From: Deinococcus hopiensis KR-140
GTDB taxonomy: Bacteria; Deinococcota; Deinococci; Deinococcales; Deinococcaceae
NCBI RefSeq assembly: GCF_900176165.1
Contig: NZ_FWWU01000001.1
Location: forward strand, 1-64,000
Reading direction: 5' to 3'
DNA length: 64,000 nt
The notes under the pieces are model-generated. The model did no database searches. It was not told where the DNA came from and saw only the letters and a list, made by a program, of their open reading frames with translations. Position 1 is the stretch's first letter, and every line of letters starts with the position of its first letter. The position numbers and the translations under genes were made by a program. Positions 59,778 through 64,000 of this stretch are shown piece by piece.

Positions 59778-61985
59778 TCAGTTGATCCAGCCTCCCAGGC
59801 GCGCAAGGTCTCTGAGAGCCGTGGGGACATCCAGTTGATCTTCAACGTACGCCTCGGCCAGTAAGCCTGGAGGCACCAGCGGATCGAACTTCCCAGGACC
59901 TCCTGCGCCTGGTCGATTGAGGAACACCTCGCGGAGGCGCAAGCGCACGGCTTCTTCCGATGGAAGGTCCCTCGCGAAGGTCGCCAGTTCCTCCGGACGG
60001 GCACTTACGATTAAGGAGTACGGGGTGTCGCTCGACGCGGTCAAGGAGGCTCCCCCACTTTCTCCAATGGCAGTCATGAGCCGGAGCAGGGTTTCATGCA
60101 CGCGAGTGCCGCGCCAGGGGAGCAGAAGGGTGTGTCGGTCGCTCAGCGCATGTACGTTTCCCTCGAGAAGATTCGTGGCTCGTGCCAGGGCACGGGCTTC
60201 TTCCAGGCGATCTTTCGCCCGAGCCTGCAAGTACGAATATGTCACCTGCCCTTCGAGTACGTCGCGCATCTTGTGCACCACGCGGTCATGCACTTCGCCT
60301 CCACTGCTGAGCCACACACTGGTATTGCGCCCCCGTTCTCTCCGCACGAAAACCTGCCGACGAGTCTCATCCACATCCATGACCCGCCAGGCTCGACCAA
60401 CCAGGGAAATCACCCGGCCCACTTCCGGCGCACTACTCAGCGTTCCTATCTGCCCGGGACCGCTGAACACCGCGTACTCCGGTACATCGGGAAACACCGC
60501 GAAGAAATGCCAGTCGCTGACGAGCCGCTCGCCAGCCAGACCGAGGATGAGTCCACCCTCGTCCGTTCGTTGCACATGATCTCCCGCCAGGAGATGCAGC
60601 AGCAGAGTGCGGTACTGCTCCTGCGTGACGTGCCGGAAAGGCGTCAAGGTCAGCACCCGCGTCGCTAACTCTCGTGGAGCCATCTCCCCGTATTGCTCGA
60701 GTGCCCCGAGCGTCTGGTGAACCAAGAGACTCCAGGGAAGTTTAGGTTGCCGGGCCGGTTCCACCCAGCGCTCCTCCAAGTACAGCTGCACTGTCGCAAT
60801 CGACTGAAGCAGGGACCAAGGCAGGCGTTTATGAGGGGGGTCCGTGTCCCGGTACGGGCGCTCCAGCGTGGAGAAAATCATCTCTCCAGGGTTGCCCCGC
60901 CTGCCTGTGCGTCCCAGACGCTGCACGAAGCTCGACACGCTCGGCGGCGGTTCCACCTGCAGTACGCGCTCAAGTTCACCCAGATCAATGCCCAGTTCCA
61001 GGGTCACCGTCGCGATCGTGCAGGCTGGCCGCCCCTCCTCACGCATGGCCCGCTCTGCATCCTCCCGGTAGGCTGTGGCGACGCTGCCGTGATGCACGTG
61101 GTAGATGTCCGGCGTGGCGTGACCCTCCGCGAGGTCGCGTAAGGTCACGCCCGTTTCCTCCACGTCATGCCGGGTGTTGCGGAAGATCAGGCTTTTACGC
61201 CCGAGCGTCCGCTCGTACAACTGCTGATAGAGTTCCGGCGTTTCGTCCAGCGGACCAAACTCTTCCTTCCCCTGAGCTTCATACCGGGGGAAATGCTCCA
61301 GCGCCAGGTGCAGGCGTCGCTTGCTGCCCGCGTCGTTCACCAGTTGAACTCCGCGCTGCGTCCCCGCCCGCAGCCAGTCCTGAGCAAGCCCGAAATCCCC
61401 TAGGGTTGCGGAGAGGCCCACGCGCCGCGGTGGCACGCGGGTGACACGCTCCAACCGCTCCAGCAAGCACAACACCTGCCGCCCCCGTTCGTCCCCCATG
61501 AAGGCGTGCACCTCATCGATGATGACGAAGCGCAGATCGCGAAACACATGGCTCAGCACTGAGGCCCGCCGCAGGAACAGGCCCTCAAGAGACTCTGGGG
61601 TGATCTGGAGGACCCCCCTGGGCTTCTCCAGCGTCTTCTTCTTGCGACTGACGCTGATATCCCCATGCCAGGCAGATGCGGGAATACCCGATTCCTCTAG
61701 AAGTCCGTCCAAGCGGTAGAACTGGTCATTGATCAGCGCTTTAAGCGGCCCGATGTACAGCACGCCAACACTCTGGGGTGGGTCCTGAGCCAGGAGCGTC
61801 AGAATCGGTAGGAAGGCCGCTTCCGTTTTTCCACTCGCTGTTCCACTAGCAATCAGGACATGATCGTCCGTATCCAGCAGGGCGGCGCACGCCGCTGCCT
61901 GCACCGCGCGAATCTCCGTCCACCCATGCTTCCAGATGTACTCCTGGATGAACGGTGCCAGGCGGGAGAACGGATCGGCCGTCAC
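59778..61985 (-). CDS. Lhr-type DEAD/DEAH-box helicase (BrxHI-like)
   Basis: A 735-residue superfamily 2 helicase. Walker A is ASGTASGKTEAAFLP near residue 47. Walker B reads VIIDEVHAFMGDERG near 152, motif III LSATLGD near 190, and motif VI QRLGRTGRRGNPG near 335. A winged-helix-like C-terminal region of about 300 residues follows, as in Lhr-core enzymes. The GTG start overlaps the ATPase stop. Such helicases are paired with DUF2791 ATPases (BrxD) in type 2 BREX and related TerB-linked systems. No DNA methylase or PglZ gene is visible in the window. Confidence 0.88.
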   Translation of the reverse strand: MTADPFSRLAPFIQEYIWKHGWTEIRAVQAAACAALLDTDDHVLIASGTASGKTEAAFLPILTLLAQDPPQSVGVLYIGPLKALINDQFYRLDGLLEESGIPASAWHGDISVSRKKKTLEKPRGVLQITPESLEGLFLRRASVLSHVFRDLRFVIIDEVHAFMGDERGRQVLCLLERLERVTRVPPRRVGLSATLGDFGLAQDWLRAGTQRGVQLVNDAGSKRRLHLALEHFPRYEAQGKEEFGPLDETPELYQQLYERTLGRKSLIFRNTRHDVEETGVTLRDLAEGHATPDIYHVHHGSVATAYREDAERAMREEGRPACTIATVTLELGIDLGELERVLQVEPPPSVSSFVQRLGRTGRRGNPGEMIFSTLERPYRDTDPPHKRLPWSLLQSIATVQLYLEERWVEPARQPKLPWSLLVHQTLGALEQYGEMAPRELATRVLTLTPFRHVTQEQYRTLLLHLLAGDHVQRTDEGGLILGLAGERLVSDWHFFAVFPDVPEYAVFSGPGQIGTLSSAPEVGRVISLVGRAWRVMDVDETRRQVFVRRERGRNTSVWLSSGGEVHDRVVHKMRDVLEGQVTYSYLQARAKDRLEEARALARATNLLEGNVHALSDRHTLLLPWRGTRVHETLLRLMTAIGESGGASLTASSDTPYSLIVSARPEELATFARDLPSEEAVRLRLREVFLNRPGAGGPGKFDPLVPPGLLAEAYVEDQLDVPTALRDLARLGGWIN

Positions 61986-63334
61986 AGGTCGAACGCTGCG
62001 AACTCCGCGCTGGTCGGCGTTGGGACTTCCTCTTCTCTTCGCGCCTCACCCAGCACGTCAGTCTTCGAGGGCACGAAATCAGATCCCTTCACCATGCCGA
62101 GGAACGATTCCCCTGGGTTTTGCTGCAGCAGGTTGAGCACACTGACAAAATCTCGGGTGACGTCGCGTGGCGTGAGAAAGTTTCCGGCACCCAGTCGACC
62201 CAGCACCTCGGTCATGAACGCCAACAGGTCATCGTCGCTGATGGTGGAGGAATACCCGTAATGCAAGGCGTGTAGTCGCCGTAACGTGGTCAGTAGGGCG
62301 AACACTTCTTCATTGCTGAGTGTCTCCAGGCGCAACACTGGACCTGCGTAGTCCTGCAGGCCCTCACGAGCGAAGCGGCTCTGTTCCAAGCGACTGCGAA
62401 GCGCTTCATAGGAGAACAGCCCACGGCGGGTGTCCTCTACCAACTGCGGTGTTGCGCTGACCAGGAGCTGCAAGTACTGCGCCCGCCCTTGCAGGGTGTC
62501 GTTCAGCATCGTGAGGAGCTTTTCGTAGTTCGCATTGCGGGAGACGCTCTGCGTGATCTTGTAGAGGTTCACTGCCTCATCAATCACGACTACCAGGCCT
62601 GCGTAGCCGATGGACTTGACGAACTGGGCGAGCAACTTCACGTAGTCGTACCAAGTGTCATCGTCGATGATGACGCGCACGCCCAGCGCCTCTCGCGCTT
62701 CGGTCTTGGTGGAGTACTCCCCGCGCAGCCACTTCAACGCTGCATTCTTCAATTCATCATTCCCGAGTTGATGGCCTCGCCAGTAGGCACTGATCACGCG
62801 AGCGAAGTCGAAGCCGTGCACCAGCCCTTCGAGTTCATTCACCGCTTCATGAATACGTCCTTCAACGGCACTCCCGAAGGACGGGTCGTTCGGGGTGATG
62901 CCACTTGCGACGACCTGCCCCTGCACGCCGCTGATCCACTTCTCCAGCATGGCCGGCAGCGCACCACCATCCGGGCGAACGCGCGTGGATAGATTGCGTG
63001 CCAGTTCCCGGTACGTGGCCAGACCTTGACCACGACCACCGGTGAGGCGGCGTTCTGGGCTGAGGTCAGCGTCTGCCACCACGAAATTGCGGTTCATCGC
63101 GTAGTTGCGCAGGAGTTGCAATAGGAAGCTCTTCCCAGCTCCGTAGCGCCCGGAGATCACCCGAAATCCCGCACCGCCATCGGCGACGTTGGCGATGTCC
63201 CCCAGCAATGCCTCAATCTCAGGCTTGCGGCCCACGACGATGTGCTCGATGCCGATGCGGGGAACAACTCCGGCACCTAGGGAGCTGAAGAGGGCGGTTG
63301 TGATGCGTCTGGGGATCGTGGGGGGATGCGTCAT
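61982..63334 (-). CDS. BrxD-like ATP-binding protein (DUF2791)
   Basis: A 450-residue P-loop ATPase of the DUF2791/BrxD family. The Walker A SGRYGAGKSFLLQ lies near residue 62 and the Walker B LVVVIDEAVNLYKI near 255. The GIEHIVVGRKPEIEALL start and the late LRLETLSNEEVFALL block are typical. It overlaps the helicase by four bases (GTGA), and the TerB-C-like gene ends nine bases upstream. Partners of this family take part in BREX phage defence or in TerB-linked stress systems. It is likely the central motor of the four-gene group here. Confidence 0.85.
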   Translation of the reverse strand: MTHPPTIPRRITTALFSSLGAGVVPRIGIEHIVVGRKPEIEALLGDIANVADGGAGFRVISGRYGAGKSFLLQLLRNYAMNRNFVVADADLSPERRLTGGRGQGLATYRELARNLSTRVRPDGGALPAMLEKWISGVQGQVVASGITPNDPSFGSAVEGRIHEAVNELEGLVHGFDFARVISAYWRGHQLGNDELKNAALKWLRGEYSTKTEAREALGVRVIIDDDTWYDYVKLLAQFVKSIGYAGLVVVIDEAVNLYKITQSVSRNANYEKLLTMLNDTLQGRAQYLQLLVSATPQLVEDTRRGLFSYEALRSRLEQSRFAREGLQDYAGPVLRLETLSNEEVFALLTTLRRLHALHYGYSSTISDDDLLAFMTEVLGRLGAGNFLTPRDVTRDFVSVLNLLQQNPGESFLGMVKGSDFVPSKTDVLGEARREEEVPTPTSAEFAAFDL

Positions 63335-63343
63335 GGGTCTGGG

Positions 63344-64000
63344 TTACTCCGGGAGGGTGAGGCTTCGCACTTGGAGTACGCGGCGGACATCATCACGGTA
63401 CGCCACCTCAACCGTGAGGGGGTCGCCGTAGGGGTCAATCAGGATATCCCCGAGGGTGTCAAGGGCATGGGTGTTCAGATCTTCCAGGACGGCTGATGCG
63501 AGAGCGTGCCGAGCAGCAGTGAAGGCCTCCAGTTCCACCAGCGACAGGTCAGATTGCAGGAGGCGTGCCAGGATTTCCAGATGCAAGAGTGGCAGGACTT
63601 CGGCGAGGTCCTGCCACGGACCTTCGAGGCGTTTTGCGGGAGCGGTGAGGGGCTCTTCCTGCGGATACAGCAAGAAGTTCAGTTCCTCACGGTAATCCTC
63701 CACGGCGATGAGGAGCCCGCCTTCCTGCTGAAGTAGAACGTCACCCAGTGTGGATTCCGCGGCCTCATTCACCTCGTCCACCAGCGTACTGACGAAGGTG
63801 CCGAGGGGCAGTTGTACGTCACGCTCTGACATTTCCCAATCCTGATCGTGGAGTTGCCGCAGGAGGTCTTGCGCAGGAGGTGACATGGTGCCCAGAGCTG
63901 TGGCGAGAGTGTCCAGGTGAGCGGGGCGAGATCTAGGTGTATCCACCAGGAAAGGAGTGGTGGTCAAGGCCGATCCAGGTGAATCAAGAGCCGTCTCGGG
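63344..64000 (-). CDS. TerB-C-like protein, C-terminal part (runs off the window)
   Basis: The frame ends at 63344 and stays open to the window edge, so at least 218 residues of a longer protein are seen. It contains two similar blocks: VNEAAESTLGDVLLQQEGG with EDYREELNFL, and LNTHALDTLGDILIDPYGD with VAYRDDVRRVL. Both resemble the TerB-C domain repeat of tellurite-resistance-type proteins found with DUF2791 ATPases and Lhr helicases. A TTG at 63967 could be an internal start, but the open frame beyond argues for a larger gene. The N-terminal TerB domain would lie outside this window. Confidence 0.65.
   Translation of the reverse strand, partial: PETALDSPGSALTTTPFLVDTPRSRPAHLDTLATALGTMSPPAQDLLRQLHDQDWEMSERDVQLPLGTFVSTLVDEVNEAAESTLGDVLLQQEGGLLIAVEDYREELNFLLYPQEEPLTAPAKRLEGPWQDLAEVLPLLHLEILARLLQSDLSLVELEAFTAARHALASAVLEDLNTHALDTLGDILIDPYGDPLTVEVAYRDDVRRVLQVRSLTLPE

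Overview
The window is GC-rich bacterial DNA that reads like a Deinococcus accessory replicon or genomic island. The evidence is indirect: roughly 60% GC, a leaderless-type promoter, winged-helix/TPR (BTAD/SARP-like) regulation, a four-gene minor pilin operon and many mobile-element scars. No rRNA, tRNA or CRISPR array was seen. Species assignment is inference.

Region 1 (1-13.8 kb) is one long plus-strand block. It holds a ribose-type sugar ABC transporter (ATPase, permease, binding protein), then a tightly overlapping operon: sugar isomerase/epimerase, a 3-dehydroquinate-synthase-like cyclase (EboD), an unrecognised 101-residue protein, a TatD-like hydrolase (EboB), a TIM-barrel protein (EboE), a UbiA-type prenyltransferase (EboC) and an alkaline-phosphatase-superfamily protein (EboF). 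Transketolase and transaldolase follow. This is an ebo-type metabolite assembly/export cluster joined to pentose/heptulose phosphate enzymes.

Region 2 (13.9-28.5 kb) has an AraC regulator, a hydrolase between gene fragments (cyclophilin-like, lipocalin-like, IS66), an NAD-dependent reductase, an AT-rich minor pilin operon, a DHA2-type efflux pump with a very large loop, a VTT/DedA protein and an orphan sugar-binding protein. Region 3 (28.5-33.5 kb) is xylB-xylA with a divergent ROK repressor (xylR) and a clear palindromic operator. A frameshifted IS3 element follows.

Region 4 (35.1-56.2 kb) is bracketed by two related tyrosine recombinases. Inside are an MFS exporter, a BTAD/SARP-like regulator and a lipid biosynthetic cluster that I do not recognise as a described system. 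Its genes encode a fatty acyl-AMP ligase, an acyl carrier protein, a phosphopantetheinyl transferase, two alpha-oxoamine synthases, an acyl-ACP-dependent-looking GNAT, an acyl-ACP desaturase-like diiron protein, a heme-oxygenase-fold (TenA-like) protein, a flavodoxin, three methyltransferases and an SGNH hydrolase. The inferred product is an N-acylated, desaturated and methylated long-chain aminoketone or sphingoid-like lipid. Two paralog pairs each contain one AT-rich and one GC-rich copy, so the cluster looks mosaic.

Region 5 (56.2-64 kb) is defence-like: an AbrB/PIN toxin-antitoxin pair, an IS6 element, a DUF262/HNH protein, an Lhr-type helicase, a BrxD-like (DUF2791) ATPase and the end of a TerB-C-like protein that continues past the window.
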